Positions 13,187-22,056 of a stretch of 26,046 bases of DNA are shown piece after piece. Source of the DNA: CAZTTH01 sp964615975 (GTDB taxonomy: Bacteria > Verrucomicrobiota > Lentisphaeria > JABSQK01 > JAJFLO01); assembly GCA_964615975.1 (NCBI GenBank), contig CAZTTH010000046.1, forward strand, positions 1 through 26,046, read 5' to 3'. The notes beneath the pieces were generated by a model. The model worked only from the letters and a program-made list of their open reading frames with translations. It was not told the DNA's origin and searched no databases. Position numbers and translations under genes: made by a program. Each line of letters opens with the position of its first letter. The first letter of the stretch is position 1.

Positions 13187-16168
13187 ATGTACTATCGAAT
13201 TGAAATAACTCCAGATCCACCTGAGACCGACAGCCACAGCCGGCAATTGCAGCAGCGCATCATCCAATTCCTGAAACTACCGGTGGCACGGTTAGTACAA
13301 CGAGATGTTTATTCGCTGTTTACCGAAGCCACAGAAACGGAAGTCCGCAAATTGGCGGATGAAATAGCCAACCCGATCACCCAAACCTGGCGGCTTGACA
13401 CCAAAGGCAAAGTCGATTGGGATTGGCTGATCGTCATTGGATTCCTTCCCGGAGTCACCGACAATGTCGCCAAAACCTTGCGCAGCGCGGCGCGCTGCAG
13501 TTGGCGGCGCGAGCTCCATGAGAACGAACAGATTTACAGCTCGCATGAATACCTGCTTTGGGGCAGCGACCTTAGCCGGGATATGACTCAGACCATCGCC
13601 AGCGGTTTGCTCGCCAATCCCATACTCCATTCGATTCAGATATTTTCCCGTGAGGAATGGACCCGAAAGGGAGCGCCGGTCATCCGCCCTGAATTCGATC
13701 ACTCCACCTTTCACCGCTTGGTCGAAACGATCGACCTCGATGGTGACGATGAAGCACTGGAAGCTATCAGCCGGGAACGCTTGCTGGCATTGTCCCTCGA
13801 GGAGATGCGGTCAATCAAAAACTACTTCTCAACTCATGGCGCAGCGCCTGAACGCAGGCAACTGGGATTGAACGCCCACCCCACGGATGTTGAGGTGGAA
13901 ATTCTCGCGCAAACCTGGTCGGAACATTGCAAACACAAGATCTTCGCCGCCGACATTGTTTACCACAATGGCGATCAGCCCGTCGAATACATTTCCAGTT
14001 TATATAAAAGTTATATCAAACGCAGCACGTTTGAAATTGGCAAAAATATCGACTGGTTGGTCTCGGTTTTCAGTGATAACGCCGGGGTGATCGCCTTTAA
14101 TGACTCGATGAATCTGGTTTACAAAGTCGAAACCCATAACAGCCCATCCGCCCTGGATCCTTATGGCGGGGCAATCACCGGCATCGCCGGAGTTAATCGT
14201 GATCCCATGGGCACGGGCATGGGCGCGGAGCTGCTGATCAATCTCTGGTCCTACTGTTTTGCCTCGCCCTTCACCGATCCTCGCGATGTGCCCGCGGGAT
14301 TGCTCCATCCGCGCCGGATTCGCGATGGGGTTCATGCCGGGGTCATGGACGGCGGCAATCAAAGCGGGATTCCTTATGGGTGCGGCGGAGAATATTTCGA
14401 CGAACGATACATCGGCAAACCACTGGTTTTTTGCGGCACCATCGGCAAACTCCCCAAAACCCTTAACGGACGTCCCAGCCATGAAAAAGACATTGTCCCG
14501 GGTGATTTGATCGTCATGGCCGGCGGACTGATAGGCCGCGATGGAATTCACGGCGCGACCTTTTCCAGTGAAGCGTTGACTGCCGGCGCGACCGCCCAAT
14601 TGGTGCAGATCGGCGATCCGATCACGCAAAAATTGCTTTATGATTTTCTCATCGAAGCGCGTGCTGCCGGCTGGTATCGTTTCCTCACCGATAATGGCGC
14701 CGGCGGACTCTCCTGCAGCATCGGTGAAATGGCGGTTCATTGCGGTGGGTGTTACGTCGATTTAACTGCCGCCCCGCTCAAGTATCCTGGTTTGCAACCC
14801 TGGGAAATCCTCCTCTCGGAATCACAGGAGCGCATGACCCTGGCAGTGCCGCCGGATAAAATCGGCGCGCTCAAGGAGTTGGCGGCCCGGCGGGAGGTCA
14901 CACTTTGTGTTCTGGGAGAATTCAACGCCTCGGGAAAGTTCATCGTCGTCCATCAGAATGAAACGGTGGCCTGCATCGATCTCGACTTTGTCCATAATGG
15001 TTGTCCACGCATGCGATTGGAAGCAGTCTGGGAGGCGCCGCGGCATCCTGAACCGCAAGCGGATTTGTATCAGGAAACCAATATCCTCGCGGACCTGCTG
15101 GCTTTAATGGGGCGCTTGAATATCGCCTCGCATGAAGCCAAGGCGCGGCAATATGATCATGAGGTCAAGGGACTCAATGTGATCAAACCATTTGTCGGCA
15201 GCGCCGCGGATGTCCAATCCGATGCGACGGTATTCATGGCGGAACCCTTGGCTCATGAAGGCATCATTGTCGCCAACGCGATGTTGCCCCGCTACTCAGA
15301 TATCGACACCTATCACATGACCGCGGCAGTGATTGACCTCGCCATTCGCCGCACGATCGCGGTCGGCGGCAGGCTCGGACATATCGCCGGAGTCGATAAT
15401 TTTTGCTGGCCTGATCCGGTGGTCAGCCCCCACAATCCCGATGGCAAATACAAGCTGGCGCAACTGGTCCGCTCCAATCAAGCCCTTTACGATTATACCA
15501 AGGCATTCGCGGTGCCCTGCATTTCAGGGAAGGACAGCATGAAAAACGACAGCCTTAAAGGCGGAATAAAAATTTCCGTTCCCCCTACCTTGTTATTTTC
15601 GACGATTGCCCGCATGCCGGAGATCAGCAAGGCAGTCACACTGGCGGCGAAATTTGCCGGCGATCTCGTCTATGTCATCGGCTTCACCAAACCTGAATTA
15701 GGCGGCAGTGAATATCTCTTCATGAAGGGCTATGTCGGCAATCATGTTCCCAGGGTTGACGCGGCCAGCGCCACGGCGATCTGTCAGGCGGTTTCACAAG
15801 CAACAGATGCTGAACTATGTCATTCCATTCACGCGCCGGCGTTGGGGGGATTGGCGGTTGGTTTCGGCAAGATCGCCATCGGGGGAAGATTGGGATTGGA
15901 GATTGACCTGGCCGCGCTTAAAACCACCAACCCGATGACCCCCGCGGAGGTATTGTTTTCCGAGAGTTGCAGCCGTTTTATCATCACCATTCCCCCAAAA
16001 AACCAGGTTCAATTCGAAAACCTTATGCAGCATGTGACGTGCGCTGAAGTCGGCAGGGTGATCGCCAATCCGGTGATTTCATTCACCTATCACACGGTTA
16101 AAATCGGCGCCATCGAGGTTGCCGATTTGATCAAGGCATATCAAGGAACTTTTGCCGAAGATCAATGA
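13187..16168 (+). CDS. purL: FGAM synthase, PurS-PurL fusion without glutaminase
   Basis: Phosphoribosylformylglycinamidine synthase, fourth step of de novo purine synthesis (FGAR + ATP + ammonia to FGAM). At 993 residues it is longer than small PurL (about 740) and shorter than the large Gln-dependent form (about 1,300). Residues about 1-70 and 80-165 look like two tandem PurS-like domains (ADEIANPITQTWRL; then VIGFLPGVTDNVAKT and LLANPILHSIQIF). The linker LGLNAHPTDVEVE...QTWSEHCKHKIF and two AIRS-type halves (HNSPSALDPYGGA, GTGMGAELL, DNGAGGLSCS, CISGKDSMKNDS, APALGGLAVG) follow. The protein ends after the second half with no class-I glutaminase domain, so a separate PurQ must supply ammonia; none is in the window. 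No clear ribosome binding site. Its stop overlaps convergent menE by seven bases. Confidence 0.95.
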   Translation: MYYRIEITPDPPETDSHSRQLQQRIIQFLKLPVARLVQRDVYSLFTEATETEVRKLADEIANPITQTWRLDTKGKVDWDWLIVIGFLPGVTDNVAKTLRSAARCSWRRELHENEQIYSSHEYLLWGSDLSRDMTQTIASGLLANPILHSIQIFSREEWTRKGAPVIRPEFDHSTFHRLVETIDLDGDDEALEAISRERLLALSLEEMRSIKNYFSTHGAAPERRQLGLNAHPTDVEVEILAQTWSEHCKHKIFAADIVYHNGDQPVEYISSLYKSYIKRSTFEIGKNIDWLVSVFSDNAGVIAFNDSMNLVYKVETHNSPSALDPYGGAITGIAGVNRDPMGTGMGAELLINLWSYCFASPFTDPRDVPAGLLHPRRIRDGVHAGVMDGGNQSGIPYGCGGEYFDERYIGKPLVFCGTIGKLPKTLNGRPSHEKDIVPGDLIVMAGGLIGRDGIHGATFSSEALTAGATAQLVQIGDPITQKLLYDFLIEARAAGWYRFLTDNGAGGLSCSIGEMAVHCGGCYVDLTAAPLKYPGLQPWEILLSESQERMTLAVPPDKIGALKELAARREVTLCVLGEFNASGKFIVVHQNETVACIDLDFVHNGCPRMRLEAVWEAPRHPEPQADLYQETNILADLLALMGRLNIASHEAKARQYDHEVKGLNVIKPFVGSAADVQSDATVFMAEPLAHEGIIVANAMLPRYSDIDTYHMTAAVIDLAIRRTIAVGGRLGHIAGVDNFCWPDPVVSPHNPDGKYKLAQLVRSNQALYDYTKAFAVPCISGKDSMKNDSLKGGIKISVPPTLLFSTIARMPEISKAVTLAAKFAGDLVYVIGFTKPELGGSEYLFMKGYVGNHVPRVDAASATAICQAVSQATDAELCHSIHAPALGGLAVGFGKIAIGGRLGLEIDLAALKTTNPMTPAEVLFSESCSRFIITIPPKNQVQFENLMQHVTCAEVGRVIANPVISFTYHTVKIGAIEVADLIKAYQGTFAEDQ

Positions 16169-17619
16169 TCCGCCAATTCCTTCCAATGTTGGCGATCGAT
16201 TTTGGTTTCCAGCGGACAGGGAAATGATTCCGGCCAGCCATGGAAGGCCTGTGGGATCTTGAAGGCAGGCAAAACCGATGAGAGCGCCTCGATCAACCGC
16301 AGGGGAGACCTGTCAGCCGGATCAACAACGCCGACAAAAGCAACCGGCCGCCAGCCAAATTCCGGATGCGGAACCGGCACGACGACCGCATCGATGACCC
16401 GCGGAATCGCCTTCAGACATTCCTCGATTTCTTCCGGATGGATATTTTCCCCGCCTGAGATGAACATATTATCCTTGCGCCCAATCAGCGAAAGATATCC
16501 GTCATGGTCCAGTATGCCTAGATCACCAGTATGAAACCAGCCATCTGTGTCCATTGCCGGAACAATCCTGCCTTGCCGGACATACCCGGCGAAAAGGGTC
16601 GGTCCCCGAACCAGAATCTCGCCGTCCCCCGTTATCTTGATCACACACCCGGGTATTGCCTTCCCGGCGGTCAGTGATTTTTCAGCCGGCGCGCCAACGG
16701 GAACGGTGGTGATTTGTGATGCCATTTCCGTCGCCCCATAGGTGGGAAACAAAGGCAGACCCAATCTTTGCCCCTGGCGGCCAAGCGATTTCGCCAAAGG
16801 ACCACCGCCAACCAGCATTGCCCGCAATCGATGAACATGTGATCGTATTTCCGGTGCGCGGAGCAGGCGGTGCAACTGGGTCGGGACCAACGAGCAATGG
16901 GTAATGCCATACTGTGAGAATTGCGCCGGATGCAGACCCGGATCCGGCGGAATCACCATGGTGGCGCCGGCAGCCAAGCACCGGAAGCAGACGGCCAGTC
17001 CGCTGACATGATGAAGCGGCACAGACAACAACCAGCGATCCCCCGGACTCAGAGGGAGATGCTGATTGGCATTCATGCCCGCGATGCAATGCTGCTCCAG
17101 GCGATGATAAACGGCTTTGGGCTGACGGGTCGATCCGGAAGTGAAAATAATGACGCCTCCGGTATCACTCTGAGAGTCTGAGACGGGGTGATCCCGATCA
17201 GGTTTGCCCTCAGAGCATGACACCTCACGGCCGGCGCGAAAAAACTCCTGCCTAGACAGGATTGTGAGATTCTGATTCGGGCTCCGCTGTAAGTCATTGG
17301 CAGCAGAAATCACGGTATGGCTGCCAATCTGCGCCATGCATTCTGCCACCGCGGTTGGCGGCAAGCGCGGCGACAATAAAGCCACTGTGACCCGCTGATG
17401 AAACAAAGCCAGCAGCAGCACCAGTGATTCCCAATTATTATGCGGGATCACACTCAGACATGACCCGCTGAAAATCCCGCTCGCCTGCAATCGCGTCGTC
17501 ATTAACTTGACTTCCCGATCGATGGCGGAATACGAGAACATGCTTTCACCGGCAATAATCGCTGGCAGCCGGGAATGATCAGTGACTGCGGTTTGCCATA
17601 TCTGGTTAAATAGATGCAT
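16162..17619 (-). CDS. menE: o-Succinylbenzoate-CoA ligase
   Basis: A 485-residue ANL-superfamily adenylating enzyme. Motifs in order: P-loop FTSGSTRQPKAVYH (about 155-168), VPLHHVSGLA, TYGATEMASQ, GWFHTGDLG, GRKDNMFISGGENIHPEEIE, and the C-terminal KIDR with the A10 lysine near K473 (context LETKIDR where TGKIDR is common). VPLHHVSGL and GENIHPEEIE favour MenE over generic acyl-CoA synthetases, and the menA gene 37 bases upstream on the same strand supports it. MenE activates o-succinylbenzoate with ATP and CoA for ring closure by MenB. Only menA and menE of the pathway are here. Its 3' end overlaps purL by seven bases. Confidence 0.92.
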   Translation of the reverse strand: MHLFNQIWQTAVTDHSRLPAIIAGESMFSYSAIDREVKLMTTRLQASGIFSGSCLSVIPHNNWESLVLLLALFHQRVTVALLSPRLPPTAVAECMAQIGSHTVISAANDLQRSPNQNLTILSRQEFFRAGREVSCSEGKPDRDHPVSDSQSDTGGVIIFTSGSTRQPKAVYHRLEQHCIAGMNANQHLPLSPGDRWLLSVPLHHVSGLAVCFRCLAAGATMVIPPDPGLHPAQFSQYGITHCSLVPTQLHRLLRAPEIRSHVHRLRAMLVGGGPLAKSLGRQGQRLGLPLFPTYGATEMASQITTVPVGAPAEKSLTAGKAIPGCVIKITGDGEILVRGPTLFAGYVRQGRIVPAMDTDGWFHTGDLGILDHDGYLSLIGRKDNMFISGGENIHPEEIEECLKAIPRVIDAVVVPVPHPEFGWRPVAFVGVVDPADRSPLRLIEALSSVLPAFKIPQAFHGWPESFPCPLETKIDRQHWKELADH

Positions 17620-17656
17620 GTCGGAAATGAATGGGATATTTTCTGTGAATTCGGAA

Positions 17657-18571
17657 TTAAAGCAGCCAGCCCAGCGAAAAAGACAGACTATAGAAGAGCA
17701 AAAACTTCCCGGTTGATGCCAGCACCTGATTGAGCTCCGCGCCGGAGGTTGAAATAAATACCGTTTTAATACTGGGGACAGCGATCAATAGTAGGATGAC
17801 GGCGACCAGAGCATAATAATGGTTAGACTCCATGCTTACCAGTATGATCGGGATCACACTGGCGCCCAGAATACAGAACAAATATTCATAACGGGCAAAT
17901 TGGCGGCCAAAACGGACTGCCAGGGTCATTTTGCCGGCAGCACGATCCTGATCGATGTCACGAAGGTTGTTGACCGTCAACATAGCCATGGAAATCAATC
18001 CGGGACCGAAACCGGCAATGATGGGCAGTCGTGATAAGCTCAATGTTTGCGCGTAATACGTCCCGGCAAGCGCGACCGGTCCAAAAAAAATAAGGACAAA
18101 GAAATCACCCAAACCGAGATATCCCAGCGGATATGGGCCGGCGGTATAGAGCATGCCGGAAGCAATGCAGACCCCGCCAACAACGATCACGATGGGGCCG
18201 ACACGGGGGTAGAGGGAAAGGGTCAAAGCTCCACAGGCGGACATCATTAAAACCGCCGCCCGGCGCATGACCTGTGGTTTTACCCAGCCGGCTTGAGTCG
18301 CGCGCGGCGGCCCCAGCCTGGCGGCGGTATCGGCGCCTTTGATAAAATCATAATAATCATTGGCAAAATTGGCGCCGATCTGCACCGTGAGAGCGATAAA
18401 AATGCAGGTCAAAGCCGAGGGCCAATGCCCGCCCCCGTCCGCGACCGCCAGGGCAATGCCGATACAGACGGGGGCAATGCCGGCGGCGAGAGTCTGCGGC
18501 CGGCAGGCGTTCAGCCATATTTTCCATGGGGATGGGAGTGTCGACTTCACAGTGTCAGGATTGTCAGGCAT
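17657..18571 (-). CDS. menA: 1,4-Dihydroxy-2-naphthoate polyprenyltransferase
   Basis: A 304-residue UbiA-family integral membrane prenyltransferase that attaches the polyprenyl tail to DHNA, giving demethylmenaquinone. The two Mg-diphosphate motifs are NDYYDFIKGAD at 71-81 and NNLRDIDQD at 201-209. MenA-typical features include the opening WLNACRPQTLAAGIAPV and the segment after motif 1 (AARLGPPRATQAGWV). About eight to nine hydrophobic helices can be counted. It is first in a two-gene unit with menE. A divergent spacer separates it from the kinase gene. No oddities seen. Confidence 0.95.
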   Translation of the reverse strand: MPDNPDTVKSTLPSPWKIWLNACRPQTLAAGIAPVCIGIALAVADGGGHWPSALTCIFIALTVQIGANFANDYYDFIKGADTAARLGPPRATQAGWVKPQVMRRAAVLMMSACGALTLSLYPRVGPIVIVVGGVCIASGMLYTAGPYPLGYLGLGDFFVLIFFGPVALAGTYYAQTLSLSRLPIIAGFGPGLISMAMLTVNNLRDIDQDRAAGKMTLAVRFGRQFARYEYLFCILGASVIPIILVSMESNHYYALVAVILLLIAVPSIKTVFISTSGAELNQVLASTGKFLLFYSLSFSLGWLL

Positions 18572-18647
18572 AATTCATTGTTCATAAGCCAATAAAACAT
18601 CCATCCAACTGCATTGCCAACAAATAACGATTTAATCGCCTGAATAA

Positions 18648-18659
18648 ATTGAATTCAAT
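18648..18659. promoter_or_regulatory. 12-bp palindrome in the menA/kinase divergent spacer
   Basis: ATTGAATTCAAT is a perfect palindrome near the middle of the 187-base divergent spacer between menA (-) and the kinase gene (+). It is placed so that one bound dimer could affect both. This is an operator candidate by position only. Confidence 0.3.
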
Positions 18660-18758
18660 CAATTTCATTATATCTTCCTTCCATGGTTACAATTATGCCA
18701 ATTCCCATACCTAAATGATGCATGCATTCAACCCTAAACATTGCAGAATAACTTCCGC

Positions 18759-20744
18759 ATGAGCGCCGGCGATAATCTCACAACTGAAACGGTTAATTTC
18801 GAACCCCAGGGCGGTCCCCCTCCCCTGAAGCCTTTTGAGTCCATCTTCACGATTGACGATAATTTCGATCCCATCAAGGCCTGCAGCAAGCTGATTAATC
18901 GCGAGAAGGAATGCGAAAAATATATCATTCAGGAACAAATTGCCCAAGGTGGAATGGGGGCGATTTTCCGGGTCTACAACCGTGATCTGAAACGCCATAA
19001 TGTGTTGAAGATCATGCATGCCAAGATCATGGAAAATCGGCAAATGTTCATCAGTTTCATTGATGAAGCGCGGATCTCCGCTCAACTCGAACACCCGAAT
19101 ATTATCCCGGTGCACGATCTGGGAGTGCTGGAGGATAACAAACCTTATTTTTCCATGAAGGAGATCATTGGCGATGGCTTGGACAGCATCTTGCGCCGGA
19201 TCAAGCAGGGTGACCCCCATACCTGCGAGAAATACACTCTCTTTCCCTTGTTGACCATTTTTCGCAAAGTCTGTGACGCCATGGCGTTTGCGCACTCCCG
19301 CAACATTATTCATCGTGATATAAAACCGGAAAACATCATGGTCGGCGATTTTGGTGAAGTGCTGCTGGTGGATTGGGGTCTGGCCCGCTGCCTGGATCAG
19401 GAGGAAGTTCAGGGAGAAGCGATTGAATTCGACGACATCGATCCCCTCGCGGATACCATCAGCAATCGCCGCCGCACCCGTTATGGATTGATCAAGGGAA
19501 CTCCCGCTTTCATGGCGCCGGAAATGGCCAAAGGCATGGCTGATGAAATCGACAAACGCAGTGATATTTTTCTCCTCGGATCAACGCTCTATGCCATCGC
19601 GACATTGAGCGCTCCGTTTCTTGGCGATGACGTCATTGAAATCATTGAAAATTCCGAACTGTGCCGCTACGAAAATCCTCAGGATCGCGCTCCCGAACGC
19701 GAACTGCCGATCGAACTCTGCCGGATCATATTGAAGGCCATGGCGCCCAATCCCGATCATCGCTATCAAACGGTTGTCGATATCATTGAGGATATTGATG
19801 ATCTGATGGAAGGCCGCACGGTTTCCGAACAACGCAATTACCAACCCGGCGACCTGCTCATGTCAGAGGGCGAGAAAGGCCACGAAGCATTTGTTATCAA
19901 ATCCGGGCAGGTCATGGTTTTTAAGACGGTACAAGGAAAACAAGTCCCACTGGTCACGCTCAAGGAAGGCGATTCGATCGGTGAAATGGCGATGATTTCC
20001 GACGCCCCGCGATCCGCATCTGTACAAGCCCTGACCAAAACCAATGTGGTGGTGATCACCGAGGATTTGATCAAGCGCGGTTTGGATAAATTATCGCCAT
20101 GGATGGGGAACATTGTTCAAGCTCTGGTCCATCGTTTGCGCACCACCAATGCCAACGTTCATCCACTCCTGAATACGGATTGTTCCTATCATGTTTTAAA
20201 TCAGCTCTTATTGATTTATTTATGTTGGGGACGACCGCAACGAGATGAATTTAACAATTGCCTCCGCGTCACCCTGAATATCGAAAAGACGATCATCGAA
20301 ATCGCCGCCAACCTCTGCCTTACCCGTGATCGTGTTTCCCATGTCATCGCGGTTCTCGTAGAATGGTCGCTTCTGTATGTCTATGAAAACGATGATACAC
20401 AATTCTACCTCCCCAATCTGGGATTGGTGGGACAATTCCTCAAGTTCCTCAAACACCAATACCAGATACTTAACGCCTATGATCATGATCTCTACATTTC
20501 GATTCTGGCCAATAAACAGGAAATCGTCTTTCGGCGCAATCTGGGAGGTGAATTCGATCAAAACGAAGAATTGGAGATGGTGCCGGGAGTTGATACCACT
20601 GAACTCACCGGTTGCGCCACCAGCGATGAGTTGCTTAATCGCTTCATTGGCATCCAGGAAGCGCTGTTGCAACGCCCGTTAAAGTCCGCCATGCCGACAT
20701 CCACAGCGACGATTCCGGTCGCGCCGGGCCAAAATCCAAGGTGA
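18759..20744 (+). CDS. Ser/Thr kinase fused to cNMP-binding domain and CRP-like winged helix
   Basis: From the ATG at 18759 the product is 661 residues; a TTG six codons earlier is possible. The Hanks-type kinase spans about 50-345: glycine loop near residue 61 (IAQGGMGAIFRV), lysine in NVLKIMHAK, HRD at 185-187 followed by IKPEN, DWG at 205-207 in place of DFG, and APE at 253-255. About 355-460 is a cyclic-nucleotide-binding domain (NYQPGDLLMSEGE; phosphate-cassette-like GEMAMISDAPRSASV at 408-422). Residues about 490-545 resemble the helix-turn-helix of CRP proteins (IIEIAANLCLTRDRVSHVIA, then VEWSLLYV). The tail is not recognised, and no transmembrane segment is seen. It plausibly couples a small-molecule signal to phosphorylation, perhaps with DNA binding. 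Active-site residues look intact; substrates are unknown. Confidence 0.88.
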   Translation: MSAGDNLTTETVNFEPQGGPPPLKPFESIFTIDDNFDPIKACSKLINREKECEKYIIQEQIAQGGMGAIFRVYNRDLKRHNVLKIMHAKIMENRQMFISFIDEARISAQLEHPNIIPVHDLGVLEDNKPYFSMKEIIGDGLDSILRRIKQGDPHTCEKYTLFPLLTIFRKVCDAMAFAHSRNIIHRDIKPENIMVGDFGEVLLVDWGLARCLDQEEVQGEAIEFDDIDPLADTISNRRRTRYGLIKGTPAFMAPEMAKGMADEIDKRSDIFLLGSTLYAIATLSAPFLGDDVIEIIENSELCRYENPQDRAPERELPIELCRIILKAMAPNPDHRYQTVVDIIEDIDDLMEGRTVSEQRNYQPGDLLMSEGEKGHEAFVIKSGQVMVFKTVQGKQVPLVTLKEGDSIGEMAMISDAPRSASVQALTKTNVVVITEDLIKRGLDKLSPWMGNIVQALVHRLRTTNANVHPLLNTDCSYHVLNQLLLIYLCWGRPQRDEFNNCLRVTLNIEKTIIEIAANLCLTRDRVSHVIAVLVEWSLLYVYENDDTQFYLPNLGLVGQFLKFLKHQYQILNAYDHDLYISILANKQEIVFRRNLGGEFDQNEELEMVPGVDTTELTGCATSDELLNRFIGIQEALLQRPLKSAMPTSTATIPVAPGQNPR

Positions 20745-20784
20745 AATCTCATCGCGCCCGTGGCCCGCGCCGCGCCCTGAATGA

Positions 20785-21807
20785 TTAATCGACTCTCCCA
20801 AGTACTTTCAAGCCTGTTTTAGGCGCATCAGCTTCAACGGTCTCTTCGGTTGGGATATCTTCCGCCCCATCGACAACATCATTCCCGGCCGCCGCCGCCG
20901 CGTTTGCCGCCGCAGAGTCGCCTGAAACATCCGCACCATAGTCTGATTCACCAGACACAATCCGCTGATATTCAGTTAACATCTCGCCCGGGAGATAGAT
21001 GACGCGGATTCCGGCGTATTCAAAGCGCTTGTTCGGCGGGTTACAAAAAATCCGCGCCACACAATTTACGTATTCAATTCCATGACAGAACGCGCCGCCG
21101 CGCAGCACGTGCGGATCATTGGGATCATCAAATTCGTCAACACACCATTCCCAGATATTGCCGATCATATCCATGCACCCAAAGGGGGTTTTATTCTCCG
21201 GATATGAACCGGTTGGAACGGTTGTCGGTGTGGGCGGGTTGCCGCTATAACACGCGAGCGCCTGATCAGGCTGACGATACCCCCAGGGATAGGGCCGTCC
21301 GTCAATCCCGCGAGCGGTGTATTCCCACTCCACTTCCCGCGGCAGACTGTAATATTCGCCGGTTTTTTTGCGCAGCCAGCGGCAATATTCCTTGGCATCC
21401 TGCCAACTGATATTACAAGCCGGACAATTGTCATTCGGTGAATATTGTGACATGACATCAATGGCTGCCTGAGGATAATCCCAGCCACTGTCCTGAACAA
21501 AACTTAAGAACTCCTTGACCTTGACAGGATATTTGCCCATGTAGATGCCACTCTTCAATTCACCATAACCATTGGCAGCGCCATAAATGAATGGACTGGG
21601 AGGGACATAACAAAAGAACATTTTTTGTGAATCGCGAATCTCGCGGGCATGTTTATCCTTGAACAGCGGCATCACGACTTCCTGGCGCGCATGAAATTTT
21701 CCTAAAATTTCCCACTTTTTAGTAATGTAGTCAGCCCGGGAAATTTTATCGCGCAGGTGTTGATTTTCAAGCTGGGCTAATTGAACGTAAAGCGGTTTTT
21801 CACTCAT
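20785..21807 (-). CDS. SUMF1/FGE-like protein, probably non-catalytic
   Basis: A 340-residue cytosolic-looking protein (no signal peptide). Residues about 60-275 form a formylglycine-generating-enzyme (SUMF1) fold: YPVKVKEFLSFV, CNISWQDAKEYCRWL, YSLPREVEWEYTARG, YPWGY, NKTPFGCMDMIGNIWEWC, HVLRGGAF and YAGIRVI. Catalytic FGEs use a Cys pair spaced C-x4-C after RGGSY. Here C241 is present but the position five on is Tyr, and the next Cys is C249, so sulfatase activation is unlikely. The N-terminal 10-40 (LAQLENQHLRDKISRADYITKKW) looks like a short SHOCT-type helical motif. The last 60 residues are Ala/Asp/Glu-rich and probably disordered. It converges on the kinase gene, 40 bases apart; SUMF1-like domains often accompany Ser/Thr kinases. 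Function unknown. Confidence 0.85.
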   Translation of the reverse strand: MSEKPLYVQLAQLENQHLRDKISRADYITKKWEILGKFHARQEVVMPLFKDKHAREIRDSQKMFFCYVPPSPFIYGAANGYGELKSGIYMGKYPVKVKEFLSFVQDSGWDYPQAAIDVMSQYSPNDNCPACNISWQDAKEYCRWLRKKTGEYYSLPREVEWEYTARGIDGRPYPWGYRQPDQALACYSGNPPTPTTVPTGSYPENKTPFGCMDMIGNIWEWCVDEFDDPNDPHVLRGGAFCHGIEYVNCVARIFCNPPNKRFEYAGIRVIYLPGEMLTEYQRIVSGESDYGADVSGDSAAANAAAAAGNDVVDGAEDIPTEETVEADAPKTGLKVLGRVD

Positions 21808-22000
21808 GGAGGACTAAATGCTGGATTATTGATTATTGACGGCTCCGGTACACATAAAAATCAGGCAGCAAGAAACGGCGAATATAGTTCACAAATAAAT
21901 CACTTTTAGGGAGCAAAAGCCATCAACAAAAACTGATTTTTCGCAACCATCCCGACCGCTTGAATTTTCCTAATAAATCGAGGCAATCAATGTACCCATC

Positions 22001-22020
22001 AATTTTAAAATTGCAATTTT
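22001..22020. promoter_or_regulatory. Overlapping AT-rich palindromes before topB
   Basis: AATTTTAAAATT (22001-22012) and AAAATTGCAATTTT (22007-22020) are both perfect palindromes, overlapping by six bases, ending 36 bases before the topB ATG. They could be a regulator site or promoter-proximal AT-rich element. Confidence 0.3.
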
Positions 22021-22056
22021 CATCCGCGCGGCAATCCCGCCTCAAAGGCACTTAAA

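Noticed and set aside
14000..14740. 246-residue antisense frame inside purL
   Set aside because: It is a shadow of the GC-rich purL coding strand; it has no family resemblance, and purL motifs are intact across it.
18711..19313. 200-residue - strand frame antisense to the kinase gene
   Set aside because: The kinase glycine loop and HRD context lie on the + strand here; the antisense frame shows no recognisable domain.
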